This document shows, in pieces, positions 38,374-48,822 of a stretch of DNA of 64,000 nucleotides (positions are counted from its first letter, which is position 1; each line of letters starts with the position of its first letter). The DNA is from Lamellibrachia columna (Eukaryota; Annelida; Polychaeta; Sabellida; Siboglinidae). The position numbers and the translations under genes are program-made. Under the pieces are notes generated by a model. The model searched no databases and was not told the DNA's origin. It saw only the letters and a list, made by a program, of their open reading frames with translations. Location of the stretch: positions 15,946,763 through 16,010,762 of the forward strand of contig OY759269.1 in the NCBI GenBank assembly GCA_963662155.1, written 5' to 3'.

Positions 38374-40902
38374 TGGCCTGTATATTAGCCGGAACGAGGC
38401 CAGAACGAGCCCGGAACGAGGCCGGAACGAGCCCGGAACGAGATTGAATTGCTAAATGCGTGGATTACGTGATCTGTATAATGATTTCACTTGAATGTGT
38501 AGTTAGATAACGTAATAATGCAACTTTTCACAAAGTGGGAAATAATTACACGTACATTAAGATATGTTTTGGGCTCCCGGAACGATGACTTATTGACGAT
38601 CGGCGGCCATGTTTTGGCTGTTCCGTCTATTGAACATCACCACTGACATTAGTGGGTTACTCATGGTGATCTCGGCCTGTAGAGATCTCGGCCTGCATGT
38701 AATGGTTATAAAAACGACACAAAGCAAGAATGTGAAAAGAAATCGGGATGTTTATTTTTTATAAAGCATGCATACATGTATTAATTCGTACAACAATAAT
38801 GACAATTTTAAAACAATATAAAATCATACATCCATGATCCAGGGCAGTGGGAAGGCACATGCTTATTTGATGGCGACCTGCACTCGCCATGTTGTAACAC
38901 CGTCATTGGGTTTACATGGAATTTTTCTAGACATAGCAGCGCCACCTACATCTTCTATACCCTGGTAGTGTCATAAAAAAACCAGTGGATCACAGTATAT
39001 AGTATATTTGGTTACTAATACAAAACATGACCATGTGCCCCTAGTGATATCGATTTAGCTGCATTGGCATACCGATTTAGCTGCGTAGCACCAACAAATA
39101 TAACATATTAGTATAAAGCTTTAATAAATACTAATACACCAGCTAGTATCCTACACGGAACACACTAATAACATACTCGTCTAAACACTAAACAAAACAT
39201 GGTCTACATACAAATCAATAGCATTATCAAATAACATAGACGCCTGCTGGCAGCAGTGCTGTTGTAGATTCCAGCGTCTTAGTATTTGATTATCGCTACA
39301 CCACCGTGTACAGTAAGAAAGAATATTAAGTTTGTAGATGATTCAGCTAATGATTAGTACAGTTAGAGATAACACGTATATTTACAAATGTACATATATG
39401 CATATGTACATATCTGTATATTTACATAATCATATATCTGCAAATTTACATATCATACATATTGTGTATACATAACCAACACTGAAGAGCTGTATTCTCG
39501 AACCCAACACAGACCTTGTGATGCCAGGCATCACAGAGATCACAGCCAACCATGTCAGCGTACAAGTTGGGAAGACCACGGTCACATAGAATCGTGGATC
39601 ACATGTGTGGTAGAAAGGATTTCCTTGGGAGTCTTCTTATTTTTTCGCGGAAAACTGCTGAAGCAACTGATCAAATGGCTGTTGATTGCCTGAGTTGTAA
39701 TTGCAGTAGGTACTGAACCCTGAATAAACAAGGGGTCCATTACACAAATAGTAAGAAATGAAAGTACTAGTGTGCACAGTTACAAAGAAAAGTTGGTGAA
39801 AGTGGATTCACAAGTCAGACAATGATTCAATCATCTGACCATTTCAGAGCACATCTACAAAGAACATTTTGCGAAAGTGGATTCACAAGTCAAACAATGA
39901 TTCAGTAATCTGACCATTACATAGCACATTTACAAAGAACATGGTGTGAAGTAAATTTCCTTAATGATAAATAACAACTATGCATAGTTACACGGGCGCC
40001 TTAGGTACACAACATGAGATAAGCCCAATATAAATTGTGTGTCAAATTCAAAATCTAACATAAGTAATTATTCCATAATTTATTCTTTTAAATTCACTCA
40101 TAAAAGGCCCAATATAAATTGTATATAAAATTCAGAATCTAACATAAGTAATTATTCCATAATTTATTCTTTTAAATTCACTCATAAATTGCATTATGCA
40201 CAACAAAAGGCCGCTCCTAAAAAAAGAATTTAGTTGTAGTGTTCATTGTGTAACACTGAAGAATAAAAACAGTGCCATGTAGTATACAATATTTTAATAA
40301 ATATTTAATTGTCTACAAAAAATGTTGCGTTACATAATAATGTAATATAACACCAATATTCAATACGTGGAATGAAAGTTTTATTGACCAATAGCGTATT
40401 GGAAAAGGGTTAACAGAAGAAGTGTAATATAATATAGTTACCTGTAATACATATTATAAAGTAAATTATAATACATAGTCATATACATTAATATACATAA
40501 TGATGTTGTATAGAAGGGTGGAGTTAAACTGTATCATTTCAGATTTACTCCATTTTATTTAGATATAAATTATTTCATATACCAGTACACATCCCAATCA
40601 GTGATCACCAGTATTAATGCAGTAGATGGTGTATGAATAGTAACCCACTAATGTAAGGCCGCCCACTAGGTTATGTTCAATAGACGGAACAGCCAAAACA
40701 TGGCCGCCGATCGTCAATAAGTCATCGTTCCGGGAGCCCAAAACATATCTTAATGTACGTGTAATTATTCCCACTTGGTGAAAAGTTGCATTATTACGTT
40801 ATCTAACTACACATTCAAGTGAAATCGTTATACAGATCACGTAATCCACGCATTTAGCAATTCAATCTCGTTCCGGGCTCGTTCTGGCTAATATATAGGC
40901 CC
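38374..40902. mobile_element. Non-autonomous Mutator-like element (MULE)
   Basis: Long inverted repeats of roughly 230-265 bases at 38375-38637 and 40674-40901 (GGCCTGTATATTAGCCGGAA against its mirrored GGCCTATATATTAGCCAGAA; AAAACATGGCCGCCGATCGT shared). A perfect 9-bp duplication CTCCAAAGA sits at 38365-38373 and 40903-40911. Long TIRs plus a 9-bp duplication are the hallmark of Mutator elements. The interior has two short tandem duplications (about 84 bases near 39780-39950 and 83 bases near 40030-40190) and no transposase. Confidence 0.85.
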
Positions 40903-40911
40903 CTCCAAAGA

Positions 40912-41606
40912 GCATAAATCGCACTGGCTATTAACCGAGCAGCTCTGGAAATAACAGCCCATAATTGGTTATTTCCCGAGCAAACCGGAAGCTGATTTAA
41001 GCTTTGAGTTTATCTAGTTATTTCTGCACGTTATATCATCTACAAAGCAAATATTTCCTTAAAATCAAAATATAAATGTAGCAGATATAACAAAGCTGCT
41101 CTAAAAGTTAGCCTCTGATCGGCCCTTATTTTCAGAGCATGCTCTGAAAATAGTCTAAGCCTATAAAATAAGAGGATTTACTTCGCCCTGTTCAATGGTT
41201 AAGAGTATGCAGCAGCGCCCCCTAGGTTTTTTGATGTTGAGGTGTTCGCAAACATGAGACCGTGAAAGGGTTATGGAAATTTTTGCTCTGCGATAAATTG
41301 TAACAACGCACGGCGAAAATGCGGCACGATGTCATTTTTTTTCGGTTTTCCGCGAACGAAGAAAGGTAGTATGTAAATTACATTTCTTTTAAAAATAGAA
41401 ATATGTGCAACAGTAATAAACTTATAGTGAATTTTGTGTTGATGGATCTGTGTCTGTGAGCGATAACATCATGATCCGATGATGATTCAAACATGGCACT
41501 AATATTATCCTTATAAACGACTCCTGTTATAAATAGATTCTGACAAAAATAACAAAGACCCATATACACAAGCAGGTACCACGCAGGCTTCCAAACCCAA
41601 GAGGTT
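40912..41606. other. Intergenic sequence
   Basis: No supported gene. A short inverted word pair (TTTTCAGAGCATGCTCTGAAAA) lies at about 41129-41150. Confidence 0.4.
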
Positions 41607-41820
41607 AGCAATCAGTGAGCCACCCCCTACTGACCCCTCTCCCCCGGAGCAATCAGTGAGCCACCCCCTACTGACCCCTCTCCCCCGGAGCAATCAGTGA
41701 GCCACCCCCTACTGACCCCTCTCTGCCGGAGCAGTCAGTAAGCCACCCCCTACTGACCCCTCTCCCCCGGAGCAATCAGTGAGCCACCCCCTACTGACCA
41801 TTCTCCCCCGGAGCAGTCAG
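41607..41820. repeat. Tandem repeat of about 43-44 bp, five copies
   Basis: Unit with AATCAGTGAGCCACCCCCTA followed by CTGACCCCTCTCCCCCGGAG. C-rich on the plus strand. Copies are nearly identical. Confidence 0.95.
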
Positions 41821-42249
41821 GTACATCATATTATACAGTTGTTTATTTCCATCAAAATATTTCTTTCAAGAAGCTCTGTTGACATTTGCTGTAGTTCTTT
41901 TCAAAGTGGGTCTCTAATGGTTACTATAAAGCACACACACTAGTATCTCAGTGGGTTGTGGTTGGTTCAATTCCAACCGGTGATGCGGGGGTTGCAGAAA
42001 GCTCGCAACAACACACCTGGTTGTGGGCAATCTCACTGAAATATACAAGTGTTTGTAAATATTACTCCATCCTAGAAACAGTAATATAGTAGTTTAAACA
42101 TATAAGTAATGTAAGAATATTAGTTCACCTCTAAATCACAATTAAATGTTTTAAGTGTTTATTTAAAATAAATTGATATGATCTTGCTGATGTATTTGTT
42201 GACCCTGTTCATGTACTACCTGCATCTTTCTGCTGTCTTTATTACAACA
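41821..42249. other. Intergenic sequence
   Basis: No gene. At 41955-41990 GGTTGTGGTTGGTTCAATTCC resembles a pol III B box, possibly a SINE remnant. Confidence 0.35.
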
Positions 42250-42561
42250 GTATTGTGCAAGGTCGGTCTGGCAGCACCAAGTCGCCTGCTGCTTGGTTGT
42301 GTCGACCTTCTTGAAGGTCAATACCGAGAAGTGGCTGATGAATGCATACACGGCGAGAGGGTAAAGGCCAACATGGTTGCATCACTAGCTGAGAGAGTGG
42401 ATCTCTCCATCCTTAAGTGCGATGTCTGCCACATGGAGTCCATTTTGCTCCATCTCATGGCGAACATCCAGCTGCACCACACTCTGCACGAATACAACCG
42501 ACATTTGCGAGACAATAGAAACCGCAAAAATCGGAAGACGGTCAAGTTTTGTCATAAGTGA
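42250..42561 (+). CDS. Orphan terminal exon, function unknown
   Basis: A strong acceptor (TTTCTGCTGTCTTTATTACAACAG) precedes an open frame of about 103 residues ending TAA... at 42561. Landmarks are LLLGCVDLLEGQYREVADEC, CDVCHMESILLH and a basic tail HLRDNRNRKNRK. The Cys-x2-Cys-x-His cluster could bind zinc. The codon pattern looks coding, but I do not recognise the family and saw no upstream exon. It may belong to a host gene or a transposon. Confidence 0.4.
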   Translation, partial: VLCKVGLAAPSRLLLGCVDLLEGQYREVADECIHGERVKANMVASLAERVDLSILKCDVCHMESILLHLMANIQLHHTLHEYNRHLRDNRNRKNRKTVKFCHK

Positions 42562-43464
42562 TGTGATAGCACCTGTGTACCTGTGTTGCTTCTTTCCTCT
42601 GATGGGAATGTTCCTGTATTTTGTTTGTGTTTGGAGTTATGAACGTTTAATTAACTCATGAACCTCATGAAGGTAGGTTAGGAGCAACAAAATGAAGCTA
42701 AATTTAATTTTGATTTAATTTTAATTTTGATTACGCTTGTCTAGCAGATAAAAATTCCACACGTTAAATCAAACAGTAAGCCGTACAAATAATAAATATC
42801 ATTGTATTGGACGTTGTCAGTGACACTTAGTACATAGTTGATTTATTCTAACGTTAGGCATCACCCAATTCCGTGGTAACCTGGTGTCATTTTTCAACTT
42901 CGTCCCAATCCGTGAATCAGAGTTTATGCTGAAGTAGCAACTATAATTGTTCATTTAGTGTAGACGTCTTAGATTTATGCCTTTTGTAATATGCACTATG
43001 TCATCGTCAATGACAAGGTGAACAAAGTTAGTATTTACTTTAGACAACTCAACTATACTATATGATATAGTAGTATATAAACAATGTCAATGAAGTTTCT
43101 TCGTGGATTTCGTAATTAATGTTGATATTCAGATTTCAACAAGCTATTGCTATATGTAGTATAACACTTATTAACTTTATAATATGTGCTAAATAATCGA
43201 TGCGTAACCAGTTAGATAAGTTTTCTTCAGAATAAACAGTGGTAGGGCCATTTTCCATCATATGCAATGAGCCAATGTTAACGCGAAGTAACATCGAAAA
43301 ACCTAGGTGGCGCTTCAGTCGCACCATAACAGAAATCGTATAGGACCAGGCGAAGTAAAGCCTCTTATCTTATACGCTCTTTGGCGACTCCATTTGCATT
43401 TCTGTAGGCGTTACCGGATGAAGGTCCAACAGCCAATCAGCGTCATTATCGACCTTAATGAGCG
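42562..43464. other. Intergenic AT-rich sequence
   Basis: No supported gene on either strand. Confidence 0.4.
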
Positions 43465-43545
43465 CATGTCAACATGTGCCAGTCGATATGCTTGCCGGGT
43501 AACATATCAAGTACACGAGGGAGAATTGTGTATATGAGGGTTTCG
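43465..43545 (-). pseudogene. Short duplicate of helicase fragment
   Basis: Matches 38139-38219 at nearly every base (for example AACATGTGCCAGTCGATATG; CAAGTACACGAGGGAGAATT). It is a piece of the RecQ-like motif I region without a complete domain. Confidence 0.65.
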
Positions 43546-44205
43546 GTAATCGTTTACTTAACTGGCCTAAATTATTAGGGCTTTAAGCCGACGGTTTTTC
43601 CTGCATTTGTGTGCCTGAATGCGTTCCTTACATCATTCCACATATGTTCCAGTAAAGAAAGTTCATAATATTCTAAAAAATATTGTGTTTTAGCCTTTCA
43701 GGCCACTTTTAATCAGTTTTACACATCAAAACAGCGGAACCGATTGCATGATAAACATGGCGCGCATGCGATTAGCGCATTAGCCACGCCTCGGTGCCAT
43801 CAGAACCGCGGAGACGATGTTTGTGTGTAATGGGCATACAATTACGCAACGTAAAAAACGAAGAGAAAAACATTTAGAAAATATTTCAAACGAAGAAATT
43901 CTAGAAAAAAAATTAAAACATTCTCCGCAGTTTTCATATTAAACGCAACATTTGTATAGCACATACAATCATTTTTAAAGTAATATTTCATATTTTATTT
44001 AATGAAATATTTGATGTTGCACTGTCAAGTATTTTTCACTTTCTGGGGCAGGAGTACTAGCTGCACGTGTTGTTGATGTAGCATAACAACATCATCTGGA
44101 ATGCTTTTAATAAAAGTATGGTTGCCTTTGTGTATGTAGGTATGTATGTAGTTATAAAATAAATAAATATTACTTTACCAACTAATTTCTTAAAACATTT
44201 GGAAC
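43546..44205. other. Intergenic sequence left of virus-like cluster
   Basis: AT-rich, no gene. No terminal inverted repeat of the cluster to the right could be recognised here. Confidence 0.4.
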
Positions 44206-44209
44206 AGTT

Positions 44210-44851
<642 letters not shown>

Positions 44852-44911
44852 AGATGTCGTTTCATGGTGATGACTGCGTCTACAACTGAGAGGTCGCGGA
44901 CCCTCAATAAT

Positions 44912-44920
44912 CTATATAGC
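44912..44920 (-). promoter_or_regulatory. TATA box of zinc-finger gene
   Basis: GCTATATAGA on the minus strand, about 48 bases before the ATG at 44865, a distance that places transcription start about 20 bases upstream of the ATG. Confidence 0.5.
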
Positions 44921-44931
44921 AAGTGTGGGGT

Positions 44932-44982
44932 ATTGGTGGTGGTGGTGGTGATGGTGGTGGTGGTGGTGGTGGTGGTGGTGGT
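44932..44982. repeat. (GGT)n triplet array
   Basis: Sixteen or so GGT/GAT units, just upstream of the zinc-finger promoter. Confidence 0.9.
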
Positions 44983-45182
44983 ATATATAATAAGAAGTCA
45001 ATGATATATGTGCGAGGTGATGTATGACAATGGTTACTATTGTCCACTATGTCCAATATAATTGACTACGGGTTCCCTTTCGACTATGGAGGGGTGTCAC
45101 TCGTAGGAATAAAATAACAATGATATGACGTTCCATTCCTTTTTTGTCACTTTTATTAAATAGAATACATATGTTGTGCATG

Positions 45183-45184
<2 letters not shown>

Positions 45185-45262
<78 letters not shown>
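45185..45262. repeat. (AT)n microsatellite
   Basis: About 39 AT units. A second run is at 45476-45534. Confidence 0.95.
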
Positions 45263-45264
<2 letters not shown>

Positions 45265-45472
45265 TGTACTGGTATGGAGGGATAGACTTATATATACGAT
45301 GAAGATATATGACGGTTTGTTGGTTTGTTATTACCGCGACAGTGACCACTAGCTTACGAACGTTTACCGCCGCGCCAGATTCTAGTACTATGGAATGTAT
45401 TGTGGGCTTTTACATAACGACAAAGGTAACGTGAATGATGAATTATAAGTCGGTATCTTCATACGCAAAGGA

Positions 45473-45475
<3 letters not shown>

Positions 45476-45534
<59 letters not shown>
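45476..45534. repeat. (AT)n microsatellite
   Basis: About 29 AT units. It is followed at 45580-45760 by two degenerate copies of a unit with CAGTGTCACAAGACG and TATCGTTCAT. Confidence 0.95.
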
Positions 45535-45537
<3 letters not shown>

Positions 45538-45803
45538 ATTAAATAAAATAATATATGATAACAATTACTATTTACTACAGTGTCACAAGACGCAAATACA
45601 AGATTACACGATAAGTATAAAATGATGTATTAATACACTAATATCGTTCATGTACTAAAATACTGTTCATCAGTGTCACAAGACGACAATAAAAGTATAA
45701 AATTATACACGATATAATAATGCTACACTATTATCGTTCATATAACAGTATGTTCTTACAGTTGCCATGGGTTGTAGGTAGTTATTTGTTGTTGTATGTA
45801 ATT

Positions 45804-46295
45804 TTACCATTCGGGTGCGTTGATCATGTTGCTGAGGCAGTGGCATATTTCTTTGGTGACTTCGTTTAATCTATTACACGTCATCTGACAAGTTGACATG
45901 ATCAGATGGCCCATGGCTTCCTCTATCATAATGTCACATGCCGCTGGTTCCATCAGCGGCACAGGTGTTCGTGACGTTAGGAAGTACGTCGTCGCGTCCA
46001 GAACCTCCTCTTCCTCCTCCTCTTCCTCCTCCTCCTTGCGTGTTGGTGGAGATGGAGGTGTTGCTGGGCTAAACTAAAAGTAGGATGTCGACGGCTGTGG
46101 CGACTGCGACCGTGATGATGGAAACGACGGTGGTGGTGGTGGCGTCTGCGAACGGGGTGGTGGCGCTGGTGATGCTGGTGTTGGCGGTGGTGTCGTCTGC
46201 GAGTGGGGTGGCGGCGGTGGTGATGATGGTGGTGGCGTCTGCACCTGTGATAGCGGAGTCAGTAGGAACGACGGTGGTGGGGGTGGTGGCGTCAT
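45804..46295 (-). pseudogene. Pro/Glu-rich protein with in-frame TAG
   Basis: The frame from the ATG at 46295 encodes a Pro-rich segment (MTPPPPPPSFLLTPLSQ...), stops at TAG (46074-46076, codon 74), then stays open for 89 more codons to TAA (45804-45806). The second part has SPATPPSPPTRK, a run of ten Glu, and a Cys/Met-rich helical C-terminus ending LSNMINAPEW. Composition is continuous across the TAG (Pro-rich on both sides), so the two parts were one protein. No family recognised. The overlapping Thr-rich frame on the same strand (46069-46392) starts with GTG and is probably a shadow. Confidence 0.5.
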
Positions 46296-46394
46296 TGGTG
46301 ATGCTGCCAGTTGTCTTTGCCTTCATTATCGTCGTCGCCACTGTCGTCCTCTCCTCGTATGCCGATCTCAATTGATCGACCTGCTTTATCACTG

Positions 46395-46841
46395 TCAGTA
46401 ATACTTATCGTTGCATTGATTGTCAGTTCTTGTCGCCGCTAATTGTCGCCACGCTCGAGCACGAACGTCTGCCGGCAGCATGGGCGCCTCGTCGTCATCG
46501 TCACTACTACTACTATTACTAATAACAGGGCACGTATCTTTGTATTGACTGGCGATGGTATTTCTGACCTTCTCTTTCATATCGAGACGCCATTGCGGTT
46601 TCCCGGCTTTCTCGACAAAGGCTGTGACAACCCAGCACAGGACGTGGTTGACCAAACCGGACGACGGTACGTAATACTCATCGTCCGACAGATTCAATAT
46701 ACGAACCACATCGGCACACGTATAACGAACGCAGGCCTCGTCTACCGCTACATAGAATATCTGTTGGTTCAATAGGGCATCCGTACGATCCCATATTTTA
46801 TCTATTTTACTTACTATCATCTGTATATCATCGCTGCCGCC

Positions 46842-46900
<59 letters not shown>

Positions 46901-47027
46901 CTATGGTTATGACAGCAGCAGCAGAGTCGGCAGCGACGATATGATGACCGTCGTCGTCACCCTCGAAGTCTGACCACAACAGGTGTGTGGATGCTGTGGA
47001 CGAGGAAGAAGAGGGAAATAGTGGCAT
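46395..47027 (-). CDS. Ser/Asp-rich protein of unknown function
   Basis: 210 codons from the ATG at 47027 to TGA. An acidic N-terminus and a poly-Ser tract (about residues 44-61, coded by an (AGC)n array at 46840-46900) precede a folded-looking middle (KIDKIWDRTDALLNQQIFYV, then VVRILNLSDDEYYVPSSGL and a region with VLCWVVTAFVEKAG). An SSSSDDDDE stretch near residue 180 precedes the C-terminus. I do not recognise the family. The ATG lies 100 bases after the TAG of the RPA-like gene, and only 22 bases after that gene's next in-frame stop. Low-complexity linkers coded by triplet repeats are shared by the whole cluster. Confidence 0.6.
46839..46900. repeat. (CTG)n triplet array
   Basis: About 20 CTG/CTGCTG units; on the minus strand AGC repeats coding Ser in the 210-residue protein. 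Confidence 0.95.
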
Positions 47028-47126
47028 GACGTTTTCATACGTATCCAGTCACTCTTGCACTTTTTCGACGCTGTCATTCATCGTCTCGCTGGTAGTGCTG
47101 GAGCCGCCGGTATTCTCTTTGTCTTC

Positions 47127-47627
47127 CTACAAAGATAATGGTCCGTCTAGCACTTCCAGTTCTGACACGGTGTAGCTGACATACGCATTGTTTATGCGTT
47201 TTTTAATTGTCACCATGACACGGGCCCCCCTCAGCAGCGACAATGACGCATACCGCTCTTCGTCTGACTTCATAGCAACGTAGCTGTTAGCACTGAATCC
47301 CGGTGCTTTTGCTGCTACATTACCGAACAATGTTGCCCACGCTTCTGTCCCGATCCAGTCTTGCAGGAGGACACGCAGGGCGAACCTGTACACGGGAACC
47401 CTTTGCCATTGGTGAACGGGACAATAGCAGCCATTGTTTTCTACCTGCACGCTTTTGAGACAGAGCGCACACGATGCATATACGATGTATTTATCTTGCT
47501 TGGCGCAAGTGACTATTGTTAACGGTCTTGTAAATGTGTAGGTTCCGTTACTCACCTCAGTCTGGAGACGCATCAGGTTCATCATCTTCTGCGACGGCTG
47601 CGAATCGACAAACTGTTTCGTGGCCAT
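47127..47627 (-). CDS. RPA-like OB-fold single-strand DNA binding protein
   Basis: 166 codons from the ATG at 47627. Residues about 48-165 fit the C-terminal DNA-binding domain (DBD-C) of the large replication protein A subunit: YASCALCLKSV with Cys53 and Cys56, then GCYCPVH (Cys67, Cys69, His72) as the zinc ribbon; RFALRVLLQDWIGTEAW, FGNVAAKAPGFSANSY and RVMVTIKKRIN as OB-fold strands. The role would be binding single-strand DNA during element or viral replication. A TATA box lies about 90 bases upstream. The frame ends at TAG (47127-47129), but 25 acidic codons (from EDKENTGG) stay open to TGA at 47049, just before the next gene. At 166 residues it is far shorter than cellular RPA70 and holds only one OB fold. 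Confidence 0.65.
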   Translation of the reverse strand: MATKQFVDSQPSQKMMNLMRLQTEVSNGTYTFTRPLTIVTCAKQDKYIVYASCALCLKSVQVENNGCYCPVHQWQRVPVYRFALRVLLQDWIGTEAWATLFGNVAAKAPGFSANSYVAMKSDEERYASLSLLRGARVMVTIKKRINNAYVSYTVSELEVLDGPLSL

Positions 47628-47713
47628 GATGTGCTGTCGAGTCGAGTGTCTTCTACTAGGCAGTTGCTTGATCGAGAGAGAGTGTGATTATGACCGTTAG
47701 AGTGGTGGCTCGC

Positions 47714-47722
47714 CTTATATAG
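47714..47722 (-). promoter_or_regulatory. TATA box of RPA-like gene
   Basis: GCTATATAAGGC on the minus strand, 87-95 bases before the ATG at 47627, within a GC-rich promoter containing GCGCGC words. Upstream the word TAGGAATGTGC occurs twice (about 47796 and 47826). Confidence 0.6.
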
Positions 47723-47832
47723 CGGGGCGCACGTATCGGCGCGCTTTTCGTTATCTCTCCAGCTGCGACCGTTGGCGCGCGTAGCGCTGTCGACGCACAT
47801 TCCTACCGTCTGGCTGTTGATAGTGCACATTC

Positions 47833-48309
47833 CTATCGTCTGGTCTGGCTATGCATGTCTGGGCACGTTTTGCGAAGTGTCTGGATTTCTCGAATGAACT
47901 GACGACTATCCATGAGTATCTGACCAAATACGTTCTGTCCAGGCTGTCCAGTGTAGGTAAGCATGCTCCAGAAAACTTCCCTACTTCTTACACATTCCTT
48001 TAACGGTGTTTGGTGCGTGTCTAATAGACGTTTGCGAAGTGTCGTGTCACGAAATTTAATCCCGATTAAGTATTCCATGATCTGTCGTCTTTCTTCTTTC
48101 CATAGTGCTCGTAACTGAGGCTTCTCTCGAATGGTCTTGCTAAGGTATTTCGCCTGTAGTCCAGTTCGTGTGGCTAGCATTTTGTCTGCTGTCTCCATAT
48201 CGCCATAAAACACGCATTTCCTCTACATGTACGCAGCTTCTACGGTGTTAAAAGTATGGTTCCATGCATGTATCCTACACACGTAGAAGTTAGACAGGAA
48301 ACTGTTCAT
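47833..48309 (-). pseudogene. NADAR-domain protein with in-frame TAG
   Basis: The ATG at 48309 opens a frame with MNSFLSNFYV and FNTVEAAYM, interrupted by TAG at 48223-48225 (codon 29), then open for 129 codons with FYGDMETADKM, YLSKTI, IKFRDTTLRKRLLDT and GQNVFGQILMDSR. The order FLSNF, VEAAY, FGD-like, KF, LL-T, N-x-LG is the NADAR (NAD and ADP-ribose) fold, whose members are glycosidases that remove or repair ADP-ribose-linked or riboflavin-pathway groups; the conserved Glu of VEAAY is present. NADAR genes occur in bacteria, eukaryotes, phages and large DNA viruses. The TAG makes this copy truncated unless read through. Final stop is also TAG. Confidence 0.7.
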
Positions 48310-48343
48310 TCTGACTTTATGTTGTTAAAAATTACATGCACTG

Positions 48344-48353
48344 TATTTAAATA
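48344..48353 (-). promoter_or_regulatory. TATA-like box of NADAR gene
   Basis: Palindromic TATTTAAATA 35 bases before the ATG at 48309, giving a very short leader, like the other genes of the cluster. Confidence 0.45.
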
Positions 48354-48470
48354 CGAGTGTTATGCAACGTTCGCCTAGGACGCAGTGACTTGGTTTTTTA
48401 CCCGTAATAAATGGGATTTTGGTTTCAGCGTCGGTTAGCTGGCAGTCCTATCGCATCTGTTTTGATTGTG

Positions 48471-48650
48471 ATGGATTTGTTATTGTTCTAGTGGCTTACG
48501 TCAGCTGTACGTCGAATGACTGGGATTTCTTTTCGCGTTTCTTTCTTATTGTTCTAGTTGCTTACGTCAGCTGTACGTCGACTGACTGGGATTTCTTTTC
48601 GCGTTTCTTTCTTATTGTTCTAGCGGCTTACGTCAGCTGCACGTCGACTA
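48471..48650. repeat. Upstream tandem repeat with CRE-like sites
   Basis: Nearly three copies of a unit of about 63 bases with TTACGTCAGCTGTACGTCGA and GACTGGGATTTCTTTTCGCG followed by TTTCTTTCTTATTGTTCTAG. Each copy contains TACGTCA (half CRE) and CAGCTG (E box). It lies upstream of the NADAR gene and could be an enhancer or origin-type element. Confidence 0.75.
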
Positions 48651-48822
48651 CGTTTATTGCACGACAATCAATATTGAATCAGACATAATATTATACTAGT
48701 AATGCTACTGCCGTTACTGCTACTGCTACTACTACTTCGACCACTACTACAACCACTTATACCACTATATAGGCAGAGCTTAGTCTCGAGAGACGATGTT
48801 GACGCGCCCCGTTTTGAACTTG

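Noticed and set aside
46069..46392. Thr/Ala-rich minus-strand frame overlapping the Pro-rich one
   Set aside because: It begins with GTG, is purely low complexity, and does not continue into the conserved-looking downstream part, unlike the Pro-rich frame.
45804..48309. Complete reassignment of UAG to an amino acid
   Set aside because: TAG ends the NADAR frame at a sensible domain end, and reading through it runs across the RPA promoter. Leaky readthrough or decay remain possible.
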